A stretch of DNA of 64,000 bases from the NCBI RefSeq assembly GCF_003286085.1, contig NW_020825312.1:4278001-4342000 (forward strand), given 5' to 3'. The notes under the pieces are model-generated. The model was not told the DNA's origin. It made no database searches and saw nothing but the letters and a program-made list of their open reading frames with translations. The stretch's first letter is position 1. Each line of letters begins with the position of its first letter. Both the position numbers and the translations under genes were made by a program. The stretch is from Drosophila persimilis. Lineage: Eukaryota > Arthropoda > Insecta > Diptera > Drosophilidae. Of this stretch, positions 13,027 to 27,176 are shown piece after piece.

Positions 13027-14087
13027 CCATACCGAACGAACGCCACATTTCACACTTCATTTGGGCACGACTGGCGATGGCTGTCATCAATGGCTGGGTC
13101 TTTGCGGGCTTTGTATGGTATTTAACGAGTTCGAGGATGACTAAGTCAGGTGGCTACGGTGGCTCAGGTCTGTGGCCAACTAATGGGAGTGCTCAAGAGA
13201 TGACAGACAGATGATTTATCCCATTAAATGTACGCTAATTAAGGCACAATCAGATGGTAGATAGCTGGATATACTGGGTACTTAGTAGGCATTAAAATGT
13301 CATCCTTTTATATCAGCTTCTAGATGAAAAGCTAACTAGGACCCAGAGGACTCACACCCAGAGAAAACACTATTCTAGCATTCAAAGCTGCTTCCATTTT
13401 GGGTAACATCTTTTATGCCATGTTCCGAACCGAAGAACTCTTTGACTTTTTATGGCCTTTGTGGCTTAGTAGACACACACACAATTTCCCCAAACCACAA
13501 ATGGGGGGACCGGACCCCACATGCGTATACTCGTATTCCCTTCAGCACTAAGCCAGCTTTTACGACCACTTAGCTGGGCTGTGCTCCGCCCGGCCGTAAA
13601 GAGAACTTTGGCCATTTAAAGTAATTTTCATATTTTAATTTAACGCCGCAGCAGATTGAATCCCGAGGATGCAGCCGCAGCGACAGCCATCGCCACCTGA
13701 AGTGCGCGGAGTGCAAGAAAGTGTCGAAATGGGGCTTGGGTTTACATTGGTCATAATACTTTCATAATTGGTCATAAAATGCTGGCCATTAATGTTGTAA
13801 CTGATTAATTTTCAACTTGTTCCTGTTCCCGGACATCTATTTAAAATGGAAGGAAAAGTTTCCTTCTTTCGCTCCTTCGCTCCTTCGGTCCTTCTTTGCT
13901 TCGCTGCTTCTATCTGTGCATCTTTTGCTGGGATATAGATACAGCTCCTACGCTTACAGCAAAGTTGACATTCATTAAGGCGCCAGATCCCCTTCTGGGG
14001 AACAAGGGGAGCCCGGACAAGAGAAAGAAAGTAAACTGAAAGCGGAAGCTGCTTGGCTCGCCATTTTCTTCCATTTCCGCCATGATG

Positions 14088-14123
14088 GTCGTCTTCGTCG
14101 TCGTCGCCGTCGTCGTCGTCGTC
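14088..14123. repeat. (GTC)12, two impure units
   Basis: Twelve triplets, ten of them GTC. The complementary frame reads as an Asp run. Confidence 0.9.
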
Positions 14124-14417
14124 CACATCGGACAATGGCAACAGGCGAGGCGATTCTGAATTAACAGAAGCAGAAGCGGCATGGCTGTGGCAAAGAGTGC
14201 TGTCCTGTGCTGTCCACCTCCTTAGTGGCCACCTCCCACTCCAATGCCACCCTCTCTTCTGGGTATCCATGGCCCGCTGGCTCATCAAAAACTGTTTGAA
14301 ATGAGTTTTTATTAGTTTTTGTTGCTGCCATTTTTTTCTGTTGTTGCTGCTGCTGCTGTCACTTGTTGTTTGCTATCTTTCACTCTCTATCTTTGCTCTC
14401 TCCTCGACCATTCTGTC

Positions 14418-14442
14418 TGTGTGTGTGTGTGTGTGTGTGTGT
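14418..14442. repeat. TG microsatellite
   Basis: 25 uninterrupted bases of TG. Confidence 0.95.
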
Positions 14443-14757
14443 ATTGGGGAGGTTTTTTTGTGTGCGTGTTAATTAAATTTCAAATGCACAAAAGAACTAA
14501 CGACACGTTGAGAGAGAAGGGTCAGCCCAGAGCGGGGATGGGAAGGGGGGAGAGCTGGACCGGAAGCGGGCTGAATAATGCCAAACCCATTCTCGCCTTA
14601 ATTGCATCCATGTGTGTAAATGAAAATGTTTGCCATGTTTTTCCTCATATTTTCATCTCCTGCTCCTGCTTCTCTATCTCTTTTCTGCACTGTTTTGGCA
14701 TTTTTGCATTTGCCCCACAACAATGATGGCAGATGGGAGGAGGGGGTCCACAACAGG

Positions 14758-14805
14758 AGCAGCAACAACAGCAGCAACAACAGCAGCAACAACAGCAGCA
14801 ACAAC
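14758..14805. repeat. 12-bp minisatellite AGCAGCAACAAC x4
   Basis: Four perfect 12-base copies, a higher-order CAG/CAA array. Confidence 0.97.
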
Positions 14806-17800
14806 AAGGACAAGTTGCAAGTTCAACGGAAAAGATTTAGTCGGACCAGCGCCAAGTTCCGAGCCATAAACTTTATTCCGGAGCTGTATTCCGGCTTTCC
14901 TCTTTTTTTCTCCTTTATTTTTTGGCATTTGTTTTGCGATGGTTTTAATTAAGTTTTAACTGGCGCTAGACCAAAAATGCACCGCACTTCCGGCCCCTCC
15001 CCCGGAAGAGTTGTTATAATTTACACACCGGCCCCGAAAAACACAGAACAGAACAGAGCAGAACAGAAAAGAGCTAAATAAAATGGTATAGAATTGAATT
15101 AAATAGAATAGAATAGAGGGAAAGCCTTGCCCCTGAGGCAGCAGTTAGCTTTCGGTTTCGCTTGGCCTGGCTAAAGTTGATGCTGCTGCTGGTGATGACA
15201 GGCGCCAGGGAAATTGATTAATGTGACTTGTAAATGGCGCCAGATGGGGACTAGAACTGCCTCTGCGTAGCAACTGCAGCAATTTGTGGCAGAAATTGTT
15301 GCGCCAAAAGTGTCACATGCAACTGTCCCCCTGTCATCAAGCAGTCCCCGTCACCCTTCTCTCCCACGGCTATTAGCCAGAGTCCTGACACCCTGGATCC
15401 TTGTGTTCTGGGGTCCTGGGGCTGTGTTTAGTTAATAGGCTACACAATAATTAACAGCCGCCAAGCAAACAATTTCAATGTTTGCCCGGGAATGAAAAAT
15501 GATTTCTGGCCATTGTGTGGCGTGTTTCACGTGGCAGCGCCTCATAAATTGTGCTCCTCGTTGTCGTCCTCGTTGTTGGAAAATTTCATTATGCGAAAGT
15601 GAGTCGAGTTAATGTGTTTCCCCGACTGAAGAGCGAACGCCGCCAGGCAGCGCCCAAAAATTATGCACAAGACAAACAGCAAACATTAGCGGAGCGACCT
15701 CGAGTGCTGTGCCGGGATCGACTGATGGATGTCCTGTAAATATGTAAATATGTTAGTGTGGATCTATATTGCCAGACCCTGAGCTACATATTGTACATCT
15801 CTGATGAATGATTTCATTTGCTCGAATCAGTTAAGAAGGTGTCAGACGCACGCTGGGAAAGCACTCTTTTATAAGCGATAGCCCTTTGCAGACTAGGAAA
15901 AACGAAACAGTATACCCTTTATGTGCTTTTCTGCTAGGCTGTAGATTGCTCTGAATGTTTATTTTTTTGAATTGGGTTTTGGCTTGCCAGCAAATTTTAC
16001 AAATTGTGCTTCATTAGGCAGGTTTTCCTAATTGTCTGATGATTTTACTGTTTGAACGCTAAGAACTCAATTTAATTCAATAATCTTTTTTTCGAGACCT
16101 TTTCCATATGATTTCCATATTTCCATTTCCATTGAATGGCGGTGTCGATGTGACCACAAGCATTTGATTTATCCCATTTGCTATTTATGTTTGCTGGACT
16201 GCTCCTTGGCCGTTCAGGCGATTGCTTTTCCGTTTGTCATTCCATTTCATTTTTCTTAGTTCTCTCTTTCTCTTCTGTCCATAATTTATGCCAAGACGTA
16301 AAGAAATTGCTTGTGCCACAACAGCCGTAACAACAGGCCAGTCCCGGAGCATGGCCAACAGCAAGGCAGTCAGAGGCGACATTGGCCTTAACAATATAAT
16401 GGGAACATGGCCCTGCCCTCCGCCTCCTCCTCATGCTCCGCAACCTCGTTCTCACGGGAGGGGGAAAGCGAAAACGAAGTTAACTGGCTTCGTATTGGCT
16501 GGTTACGCGGTCGATGCAAATTTTCTGTAACGCGAAATATGCAATTTCTGCATTAAGTCAACAGACAGAAAGAGGGAGAAAGCGAGAATCGCAGCCAGAG
16601 CGGAAGAGAAGGTGAGGGACATTGGCGCTGCCAGCCTGCGTGACATTTGTTTGGTTTTAATTTCGGTTCAAAGGTTGCCACGGCAATGCCAGGCTCCATC
16701 ACAGCGACTGCCTGCTGGTCCTTTCTCCTCCTTCGCCTGATGCAATAGCCAGAGGGAGAACGACAGAGGAAGCGCCCTGGCAAAGGCAAAACACTTGCTG
16801 TCGACAAAATGGTGAATGCGGAATTGAAATATTGCATGAATTGCTGGAATGCACTATGCCGCACTCCTCCACTCCCCACAGCCTCCCCCGCAGAGGGAAT
16901 CGGCCAACACACGACGCCGTGCAACTATTTAATAAACATCAGTGGCACAATCTCCCTTGCACTCCGCCTACCGCCCTGCAGCACTTAGTTTGGGTAGGAA
17001 AAGCGTTTGATGTCTCGCTCGGCTGCATTTAATAAGCCACAGTAGGAGGTATGTATGTATGTGTGTGTGTGTCTGTATTTGGGAGGGGACTGGGATTGGA
17101 AATGACTCGAAGTCAATGAGGCTGCTGCCTTGGAGATCTCCAGGGAACGGCAAAAGGAGCCTCACAAGCACACATACTATGTGTAATTCCAAAGAGTGGA
17201 AGGGGGGATTGAGGTGAAGCGCCTCCAGCAGCTGTGGTGCAGGGAAAAATTCCAATTTTGTGTCAAAAGGCAAATTTGAATGCAACGTCTTCACACTAAG
17301 TCTTGAGAGGAATGGAGTCACATGGCACTCCTTTTGTGGATAATACCGTATCATACAGCATCAGCCTGATTGCCTTCTGCCAGGACACATCAGCCTCTGA
17401 GGCTACTTAGACCCGAATCCTTAAGCGCGGCTTGCAATTATAATTGGCCCACGAGTCGTATACGTATTGTATCGGCCATTATAATGCGATTGGAGCAAAA
17501 CAAGACCCAATTGTGTCCGATCTTCCCAGGACATAATTTCTATGGCCCGTTCGATATTTGTTGTGCAATCTATTGGATTCCACCAGTTTATTTGAGCAAG
17601 CGAGTGCGAATCGAGCACAAAAGAAATGTTGTTTGCGAATGTGGGTAAAGTAAACAAAATGGCAAACGGCTGCCAACTTGCAACTGCTGCTGGCTGCTTC
17701 TTCTACCTTCAGGGCCTCCTGGTCTTCCTAGGACTGCTCCTGCTGCCTGCTGCCATCTGGCTGCCCCTGCTCCTGCTCTGGCCTGCTGCCAGCTGCTTGT

Positions 17801-19130
17801 TTAGATGGGAACGGGAATGGCGATGGGGATGAGGATGAGGTATCCACAACAAAGCCGGTCGAAGAGGAAGTGACGAAGGCAGCTGCTGCTGCTGCTGCTG
17901 CAAACAAAAACCGAAAACTATTTGCACTCAACGGCGGTGGCAACAGCAGCAGCAGCAGCAAATATTGTAGTCCTGGTTGTTGTGGTTTTTGCAATGTGTT
18001 GCCTTGTGCTACTTACGGCTGCCATTTGATGTTGTTGATGTGCCTCACCGGTATGTGCCGCACTGTACTCGTACTCATACTCGTACTCTGCTGAGCTAAG
18101 CAAATATAGAGGCGCCTTGTGATGTGTTTACAAGTTTGTGAATTGCTGTCATTGTCGTCTGCTGGATGTGGGTCGTGGATTTTGCTTCATCTTGGCCAAC
18201 ATTCAGCCCGCTTTTCATTACCAATACCCAAGCGATGCGGACCGCCCCGATCACCGCCCTGCCCCCCATCCGGGCAAACATCAATCAAGCTGCATTATGC
18301 AAATATTCGCCTGAATGTTGCAACAAAAGCGCATCGAGAAAGGGGGAAGCAAAAAACCGACAACTGAATGGAGAGAGTGGAAAGTGGAGAGCAGCCTGTC
18401 AGACGTCAAAAAGCAGTTGCTATCCGTGTCCTCAGTATCATCCATCGTTTTCCCCATTATCCCCTCTATCTATCGTTCGTTCCCTTTCTCTGTCTCTCTC
18501 TCTCTCTCCGTCTTTGTGTGTGCCCCTGCCAGTTGCATCACTAAGACAACAAAAAGCAGAGGACTGACTGAGAGCAAAGAAAACCCATCGTCAGGCAGCT
18601 GCCAATACTTCGACTCGGCAGGGACTCGACTCCTTTTCCTGGCTCGCTCGCTCGCTTTGAGCTGAATTAAACGATAACGAGTTTTGGCTTTCATCGCTTC
18701 ATTTTGATGCTAAAAGCAACTGAAGGGTTGTAGCCTGCCAGCGCCAGCACCAGCGCCAGAGCCAGCCAACTTTTGTTTATGCGTAAAGTTTCGCGGCCAA
18801 CAGAAATACATAGAGGAATGGGCTCCTAGCTCTAGGAGACTGCACTGAAATTAAAACGTCTCCAGCAATTTATGCCAGCACTTTAAAGGGTCGCAGACAT
18901 CTCTTTCTGGGATCCCACATATACACGTACGATGCCCTGCCGCGAATCCATATTCTCGAATTCCATTTCATTTTCTTCTCTGAAAGTTTCGTGGGAGCGT
19001 GGATGTGCTCCAACTTTTCCTCGGCTGCTGCTGCTGCTGCTGACAATAAACAAAGCTTTCATCTCCAGCGACAAAAAAAGGAAAGAAAGAAAACGAAATT
19101 CTTCCACTACTGCGAACGATAGTTCGAGGA

Positions 19131-19196
19131 GTACAGTACAGTACAGTACAGTACGGTAGAGTGGAGTAGAGTACGGTGTACGGTGTACGGTACGGT
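19131..19196. repeat. (GTACA)n grading into GTACGGT-type repeats
   Basis: Perfect GTACA units at the left end, then degenerate GTAGAGT/GTACGGT units. Confidence 0.9.
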
Positions 19197-20898
19197 GGAA
19201 GGACTGATGGCAGCTGATTTCAGTTTGGGGCTTCCCTGCAGTTTGTTTAGCTGGCAACACTTTGTTGGAAAACTTTGCATAAACTTTGCGTTTGGCTTTA
19301 TTTTTGGAAGAGAGGCCAAAGAAAAGCCAGTGCAGCAACAGCCAAGTGGCAGGGGATGCGTAGGGGGTAAGGAAAACTTTGCAAATTACTTTTTCGATTT
19401 TCGAACAAAATGCAAGCAGAGCAAAAATTGCCGTGTGCCGTGTGCTGGGCTGTGCCGTTAATTGCAAGCAATTTGCGATGCATTAAAAGTTAAAGGGCCT
19501 GCACCCGCACTGGCACTCGTTGTTGCCTGGATGTGGATCTGGATGTGGCATATTTCTAGCTTAAATTTTAGCCGAAAATTTGCACTTGAATACCCGTTGT
19601 TTCTGCAAGAAGCCCTTTCGCCCCTGCCAGGTTGCCTTCATCCGAATGGATGCGTCCTTTGCATAATCCTGCGAGTGCGAGTGAGTGTGCGAGTACGTCT
19701 GTTGGGCTGTAAGTAGTTTTGCGGAGCGAAATAAGCAATTTAATTAGGCAACCGCTTTTGGCGGTGGAGAGGAGGCGATTTCCTGCCTCTGTGCAATGTA
19801 TCTGTGAGTGAAATCAAATATGCGTAAACATCGGCTACAACATTGCTACGCCCCTCCGAACCCGCCCATCGCCCGCCCACCTTCCACTGACACACGCACC
19901 CCGGGAGCATGTCTAAACAAGACGCAGGCATGCGTAATTAAATTTACATGAATTTGATATTGAATACACAAAAGCAGAGCACATGCACATACATATACGC
20001 ACACACAAACGCACAGGCACACATACTATCACGCTCGACTGGCAATTAGCATTGCCTACTTTTGAGCGCCTTCGGAAGCAGCTGAAATTTCTATTGCCTA
20101 CTTCTCGGGGGTGCCCGAGGGGGAGAGTTTCTAAGCCGCCAGTTGAATGCCAAGTCGCACATACTCACACACACATGTGACACACATACTTGTTTGCTCA
20201 CATGGCACTCACACAAATGAACTGCGAGTGTGTGTGTGTATGTGTGTTGCAAAAGTTCATTGCGAAGTGGAAACTTTTGTCATTGTCTGCTTTGCTGCTC
20301 TCTATCTCTCTTTCTCTCTCACCCTCGCTCTCTGTCTGTGCCCCTCGTAATTGCCCCGTCCTCAGAGCTCCAATGAATCTCTAATTTGGCGCATTTCGGA
20401 GTTCATAATAATTAAAATTACGCGCTGTCTGCAATGTTGTTTGTGCCCAATGTTGCTGTTGCTGTTGCTATTACTGCTGCTTGTACGACTGCTGTTCTTG
20501 CTGGTTCGTTCGGCTTGTTATATGTATTATTTATGGCCTGCGAAACTTGGTCCTTGGTGACTTTTGCCTTTGACTTGGACTTGATGCCAACTTTTTGGTT
20601 TTGCTCTTGGCATTCATCAACTTTTTGCGTAAATGTCACAGACACAGAAACACAGAGGCACACAGAGACACAAAACACGGGAATAGAGATATTGTATAAG
20701 AGATGGATAGCGTTATAAATAGAGATTTAACTGTCAATGCTTTTCGCCACATTCCGCAAATCTGATTATGAAAAGCGTTTAATTTATATGAAATTTATTT
20801 GATTATACTTATAAACTGGGCATGCTGACGGTTGTTGAATGAAAAACTTAAATGTGACAGGCGTATAAAACGCCCTGTTTGATGAGGCAGCAATATCG

Positions 20899-20966
20899 CA
20901 GTGGCAGTGGCAGTGGCATTGGCAGTGTCGGTGGCAGTGTCGGTGGCAGTGTCGGTGGAAGTGGCG
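20899..20966. repeat. GTGGCA hexamers and 12-bp GTGTCGGTGGCA x3
   Basis: Hexamer repeats at 20899-20924 lead into three 12-base copies at 20925-20960, the last with one mismatch. Confidence 0.92.
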
Positions 20967-22347
20967 GCAATGGCAGAGACGAGCAACAACATCCAGTTTT
21001 GTTATTGTTTCAGCTCTTGACAATGTCAACAGTTTTGCGCTTTTATCTGTTTGCACAATGGACTGCCTCTCGCTCGCTCACACACACATACACACACACT
21101 ACCACTCCCCCTCTGTTTGTGTGTGTGTTTAACATAAAGCGATTAATTGCTTTTCATTAAACGGTGCTCGTTAGCCCCTCCCGTCCTGTGCGAGTGCCAT
21201 GCCACGGGTTGCCTTTCGCAGGCGGCGCTTGTTTAACTTTTAATTTGAAGTCGCAGATGGAGGTAATTTCGAGTTGTGTTTACCTTGTGGCAGCCCCATC
21301 GAGCTGGAAACTTTAAATGCTCCACGCTACGAGTGTCTGGCAAAAGTACTGGCAGAAGTTCCCCAGATAGTTTTCTTTCAACAAGGCTTAAAAGTTGTGC
21401 ATCACAAGTGGGTCGTAAATGGGACAAATATCAGATCTCAGTGAAGTGTAAGTGTGGCTTATCATATCCAGCAAAGCACCTGAAAATGGGGATGGATCAG
21501 GGCAAAAGCCCTGTTGCATTAAAAATGTATATCCTACAGTCAATTTCCAATTTTCCAATTACACTTCATCAGATCTCAGCCACTCACATTTCCAAAGCGA
21601 AATGCCACATTCTTTTTGCCACGTGTATACCTAATATACGTATAATTGGCCATTAGGCCGAGTCTGCAGCAGCAGGCAGTCAGACAGTCAGACAGGGTAT
21701 ATTTTGGTCGCCAATTCGTGGCCAAGACAACGCCCAGTTTGCAGTTCAAAGGTGGCATAGGGTCAAGGCCGCGCTGCCAATCTACCAACGGACCAACAAA
21801 TCAAAGCAGAGCAAACCAAAACCAATCCATGGCCAGACGAGACACAAACAGCTGGCGAACAGATAATTGGCGTGGGCTTAGATGCGTCTGGGTCTGGGGA
21901 CATCAACCAGATGCAGACCTCCAGCCAATACCCAGCGATATATCATCTTTTTTTCTGTGTGTGCTTGTGTGTGTGTGTGTGTTCTTAGCAAACGGATTTT
22001 ATGGCCAGGGGAAAGCCATCAAGGCAAAGCAATAGAAACTTTACAACTTGCAGACATCTTTTTTGGACAAGCAGGGCAAGAATTTTGAACTTTCATCGAG
22101 TGTGGGTGTGGGTTTGCATACATGGAGGAGCATTGGCCCCAAAGTTGGCCTCTGGACAATGGCCAGCCCCGAAGGGACTGGTATGGACTGCTGCAGAGGG
22201 TGGACAAAACTACAAACTGCGAACTGCATTGAAATTGAGCTAAGCAGCAGAGCAAACTCTGGGCTCGAAGTTTCCGAAAAGCATTTCCTTGTCATCATTG
22301 AACTTTTTTTGGCCTTGGACCCCGCCGTTCTGCCACCACCCACCCCA

Positions 22348-22451
22348 AACAGAGGCTAAAAGAGGCGCTAACAGAGAAGCTAACAGGGGGCTAACAGAGA
22401 CGTTAACAGACGCTAACCAGAGTCTATCAGAGGCTTACAGAGGCCCCAACA
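22348..22451. repeat. degenerate GCTAACAGAG minisatellite
   Basis: About nine imperfect units of 10-13 bases around GCTAACAGAG. It is unusual here because the unit is long and diverged rather than a simple microsatellite. Confidence 0.8.
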
Positions 22452-25400
22452 GTGCTCTGTTATCGGAGTGGGTCGACCACGTGCTTTCGAGCAGAAGTTC
22501 AGGAGACTGCGCAGTGGGTTATGGGGCCGTGGGGTCAGTTCTGTGCAGCTGTTCCCAGTATTTAGCGACTGTGCGAATGATTGATAAACCAAAATAAATA
22601 TTTGCCAGCCTCCTTCTCGATGCTTGGGCGCCAAAACAGAGCGGAATACTCCGATTCCTATTTCGAGTACGGAATGGTCTTGCTAATGGAAATGAAAATG
22701 GGACTCGAGTGGAATTTTTTAGGCGTTGGTCGCACGCAATGCGAGGCAGGAGGTGGAGGCCCAATGAGAGGAGGGTCCAAACATCTGTGTTATTCTGCCA
22801 ACACGCACAGAGCGGAGCCACACGCACACACACACAGACACAAAATGAAGGCAATACAGACTGACAGCCGTGACCTTGAGGAGGCTTTTTGCATTGCCTC
22901 TGAAACGAGAGAGAGCAACGGCAACAGCAACATCATCTCTCTGAATGAACGTGTGTGCCTATGTCTGTGTGTGTGTGTGTGCGTCACGTGTAAGCCGTTT
23001 AGTGTCTCTGCGTGGCTGGGTATAAGTGTGTGAGAACATTGGCCTCCTTGGCATTATAAAAACTAATACACATTTAATTTCTGTTTAGGGAAACATTCCC
23101 CATACACCGGCCAATGAAGTCGCCTCCATGCCCTGCCTTTGATGATCCTACTCTGCCACGATTATTATGCTCATCATGTGGGTGATAGTCATACTCGTTC
23201 TGTGTGCCCTGTCTGCGCTGTGTGCCCTGTGTGGCAGGGGTGGCCCGGGCGAATTCCCATTCCTGGGGCAAATCAGGTGTCAATTAAATTCTCTCATCAA
23301 ACTGATTAACAGTCAGCCTTCAGGACACTCCCGGGACACAGATGCCATGGCAATTGTGGGTTTCCACTCCACCTCTCCCTCACAATTCATTGAATTACAA
23401 TTTAATTGTTGCGGCAACGCCCACAGCTCCCCCCAACCCCCTATCTGTGTGGCTCTCCTTCTCCTGCTGCTTCCCATTCTCCTCCTGCATGTCGGCTATT
23501 GTTTTGTGCTGGATTGTGCAACTGTCAAAGTGACAAACATTGGCAACTGCCTGGCCTGCCCGGCCTGCCTGGCTCCAGTTGGCCCTCTACCTCTCCCCAT
23601 CATCCACTTATTTATGCCATTTGAGCATTTGTTGTGCACTAAATGCTGCTGCTCTATCCCCTGCTCCTGCTCCTGCTCCTCCGGCTCCTTCTTGTAGTCA
23701 TGTGCGGGAGACACACATAAATTGCTTGTGACATGGTCCGTTGACTTTTATGAGCGGCAATGAGCTCAAGGATTGTCTTGGCTCGACATTCAACACATTT
23801 CAGTTGCCCTTTCCCTAATTAGAGCCGACTCCTAGATAGAGGTGGCCATCACTCCGTGGGAGCTCCTGGCTCCTTGTTCTCCCCTGTTCCTGGTTTTGCC
23901 ATGCTCCTCCAGTCGGTTAAGCGCATTTAACAAGGCAACGAATGTCAGCGGCAGACTACGACTCCCATTTCGACTCGGAGTCAGAGACAGAGTCAGAATC
24001 AGAGACGGGGCGGGGCGGGGCTGGAGCTGTGACCGCAAGCAGGGGGAAAAAAAAGAAAACTTTGTGGAATAGAAATGTTGCAAAATATTTTGAAGGAGAT
24101 TTTTCCCACTCTCACACTGTCTCCTTCCCCCTCTCTCTCTCTTTCTCTGTCTCTGCGTGTCCTCTACCCCTAGCTTTCCTTGTGGCATGAACAACTTTTT
24201 GTTTCGTTCAGGTTAAATGCGCGCGAATTGTTTTTGGCCAGCGAAACTTTGTGATTTAACTTTTGAATAACAGCCAGAAGGAATGGCAGCGAGGGAATGA
24301 AAGGAATGAAGCAGGAAGGACTGGGAGAACGGGGAGAACTGGGAGACTGTGCCAAGTATTTAAGTGAAATTCCGTTTCAGCTGAGTCAGCAAACAGAGCA
24401 GACACAGCAGCCGGAGCAGCCTGCAGTGACCTCGCCATGGACCGCTACCGGCAGAGTCCTCGAGTCCTGCCAGAGGCACTGCTGTCGGACTGCTTTGGTT
24501 GGGTTGTCATTTGTAAACGCACTTAACGGCCAAGTGTGGGTCGCCGCCTGCTCCCGAAAATTGGGATACACTCTATGCAGCTAACCTTTTTATGCAAATT
24601 ACAATTTCCTCAGCAACTGGATGTGAGTCTATCCCGCTCTCTGGCTTTCTCTATCCCCCTCTCTGTCTTTCTGTTCGTTTCCGGCCTTTGGTTTTTAGTC
24701 ACATTTGTGGCTAGATGGGCAAACAATGATTCTGCTGTGGTCTCCACTTTTTGTCCAACCCGCTGGCTAATCAACCTGTTTGCTTAGGCCTAGATTCCTG
24801 CAGGAGAAGCAGGAGCCGTAGGAGGGTCCAAAGATTTTTTAATGAATGCACACACGTGGCGTATGCTTAATGCGGGAAAGATCAGACGCACGGCCACAGG
24901 ACGAATTAAAAGATATTTAAATGAGGTTTCGGGGATAGAACTCTTAGTGGCTGAAAGTAGGAGACGGATGCCTCTTCTTCCCCTCTTTAATTTACATACA
25001 AATTTACCCATCCTTGTATCCTTGTACATTCTCCGCTTGCCCCGCTTTCTCCGCCCGCAGTTCACGCATTTCATGGCCATTAGATTTGCACATAAATTCC
25101 CTTTCGGCTTTTTCAGTTTATTTGCATTTTCCAGCTGCGGCTTTGGCCCTGCCCCACCGCCCTGAGCTGCTTTTCATGGAAAGTTATGAAAAATATAAAT
25201 TTGAAAACTCCAAAGCGGCGCTGGAGCCAGGGCTGGGTGCGGAGGGCATGGGCCAGGGGGCAGAGCTCGGCCTGGTTGACCGACAATTTATTACAATCAC
25301 GTCAAAACTCATTTGAATGGCTGCCATCGCATGGCCGCAGTTGCTGGCCATAAATCAGGAGCTGCACTGCAGCTGATAATGCCAGCAATAAGGAAGGGGG

Positions 25401-26881
25401 GAGCGGGGCGAAGGCAAAAGCGGATAGGGACTGAAAGGAGGGAAAGGAGAGAGCGAGAGTATAAGAAAGATGCTCAATTGAATTGGCGGCAGTTTTCTGG
25501 CCAAGGCAGCCCACGCAATGCAGGAGCGGAACTGGGGAACCCAGGGCTAACCGGGAGAGCCCCTTTCTGGGTCAAAGGCAAATGGGTCAGACGAGGAGGA
25601 GCCCGCGCTGGAAGGCTGCATAAATCACAGCGAAAGTTGCCAAAATGAAAAGTGAAAATTGCTTAGAATCTATTTCAGTTTTGCGGAAGAGCGAAGATGG
25701 AGAAGAAGGCAGTGGCCAGAGGTCAGCTGATTTATTGAACAGCAGCAGTTTCCAGCCACCAGCCACCAGGGCACGGATTGGTATTGCAACAACAATATAT
25801 TGTGTACATCAGAAGAGGGCTAAGAAATAATATGGAAATTTATTTCGAGAGGTACGAGTATTAAATAAAAACTACAGTGCAAAATATTTATTCATGCACA
25901 TTATTATTGGTTTGATGGAGACACTCAGTCCAGCATTTAATGCCAGACTAATGGTGCTATTCCTTTGTGGAATCTATCCCTCATTCGCTCAAGAGCCAGA
26001 TCGAAAGATAAGTGCGTACCATAATCCCCCTGGTTTCCCCCCTGCTTCGTCTGAGGCGAGAAACCCTGAATGAAAGCAGCACAAATTGAGTTGTTTATGC
26101 GTTGGTTTTCGCGAGTAAAGTCCAACAATTCGATTATTTAGTGATTTCCAAAGGATTTTCGAAGAGTGGGTCAGGCTTGCGGGCTGCGGCTCCCAGATGT
26201 TTGCATCTTCACGTGCCTCTTGCCTGGTGCCCCGTGCCTCGTGCCTTGGAAAATAAAACAAGATTTATTTAGTTGGCCCCGGCATTAACTGTTGCCCTTT
26301 TGTTGTGCCACAAAGTCCATCCCTTCCGCTCTCCCCACTACCCTCAGCCCCTTTTTCGTTCTGTTTCTTCTGACAGGAACTCTTCTATAACGACTTTGTG
26401 TATGTGTGCGTGCGTGTAGGACCGTCTAAGGAGCCAACGAAGCAGCCAACACATAAAACTCGGATGGGTTTTCTTTTCATTAAAAGCGGATTTACGCACA
26501 CACACACAAAATTGCCGGGGGAAAGGGAAGTGAGAGCAGCTTATTGCACAATAAACACGAATACACTCCCAAACACACACACACACGCGCAGAAGCACAC
26601 AAATTATGGGCCAAAGAAAACACCCTCTGGCCCCCTGCCTCGCCAAGTGGGCTGCTGAGTCAGCTCTCTAAGAAGTTTCCTTTCTCTCTGGCAACGATGG
26701 CGATAACGAATCCGCAAGGCAAAGGATATGCTCGTACATGTGTGCCACATGTGAGTGAGTGTGTGTATCTGTGTGCCTTGTGTCCCCGTCTGTGTGCCTG
26801 TGGTTGTGTGTGTCTATGTCAGTCGTCAACTGGTCAATGTTGTCACAGACGAATGTCAACAAGAGATAAGCCATTCATTTT

Positions 26882-26905
26882 ATTCATTCATTCATTCATT
26901 CATTC
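26882..26905. repeat. (ATTC)6
   Basis: Six perfect tetramers. Confidence 0.95.
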
Positions 26906-27150
26906 AGGGTCTCCGCCATAGATCCAGCTTTCATCCACCTACCCTCTCCTACCACTACCCCTACCCCTACCATGATATGGCAGTTAACTATTCCGTAATT
27001 TGAGTCTTGTTTGCTGTCACTCGAGACGAATATAATCGACTTTGCCACGCCGTCGTCCCAGCGACATGTCTCCGATTTTGTGGGGGGTCACCCAAGCAAA
27101 TAAACGCGTGAATATACCCGTAAAAAGATGAAAGGAAAGACACTTCAGAG

Positions 27151-27176
27151 AGGGTATTCGAGGCCCCGAATACCCT
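27151..27176. repeat. perfect 10-bp hairpin
   Basis: AGGGTATTCG and its exact reverse complement CGAATACCCT separated by six bases. Confidence 0.8.

Larger units (their letters stand above)
8001..16000. other. gene-free stretch, repeat-rich non-coding DNA
   Basis: No convincing gene. Contains three 12-bp-period minisatellites, an (AG)17 tract, compound (CTGA)5(CCAAT)4, GTC repeats and a perfect 12-bp inverted repeat at 9726-9789. The 158-codon minus frame at 13812-14288 includes an acidic run that is just the GTC repeat read on the other strand. Confidence 0.6.
16001..24000. other. gene-free stretch, repeat-rich non-coding DNA
   Basis: No convincing gene. Contains GTACA, GTGGCA and GCTAACAGAG-type tandem repeats and several CTG/CAG runs. 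The 194-codon minus frame at 18883-19467 reads through the GTACA repeat and has no recognisable domain. Confidence 0.6.
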
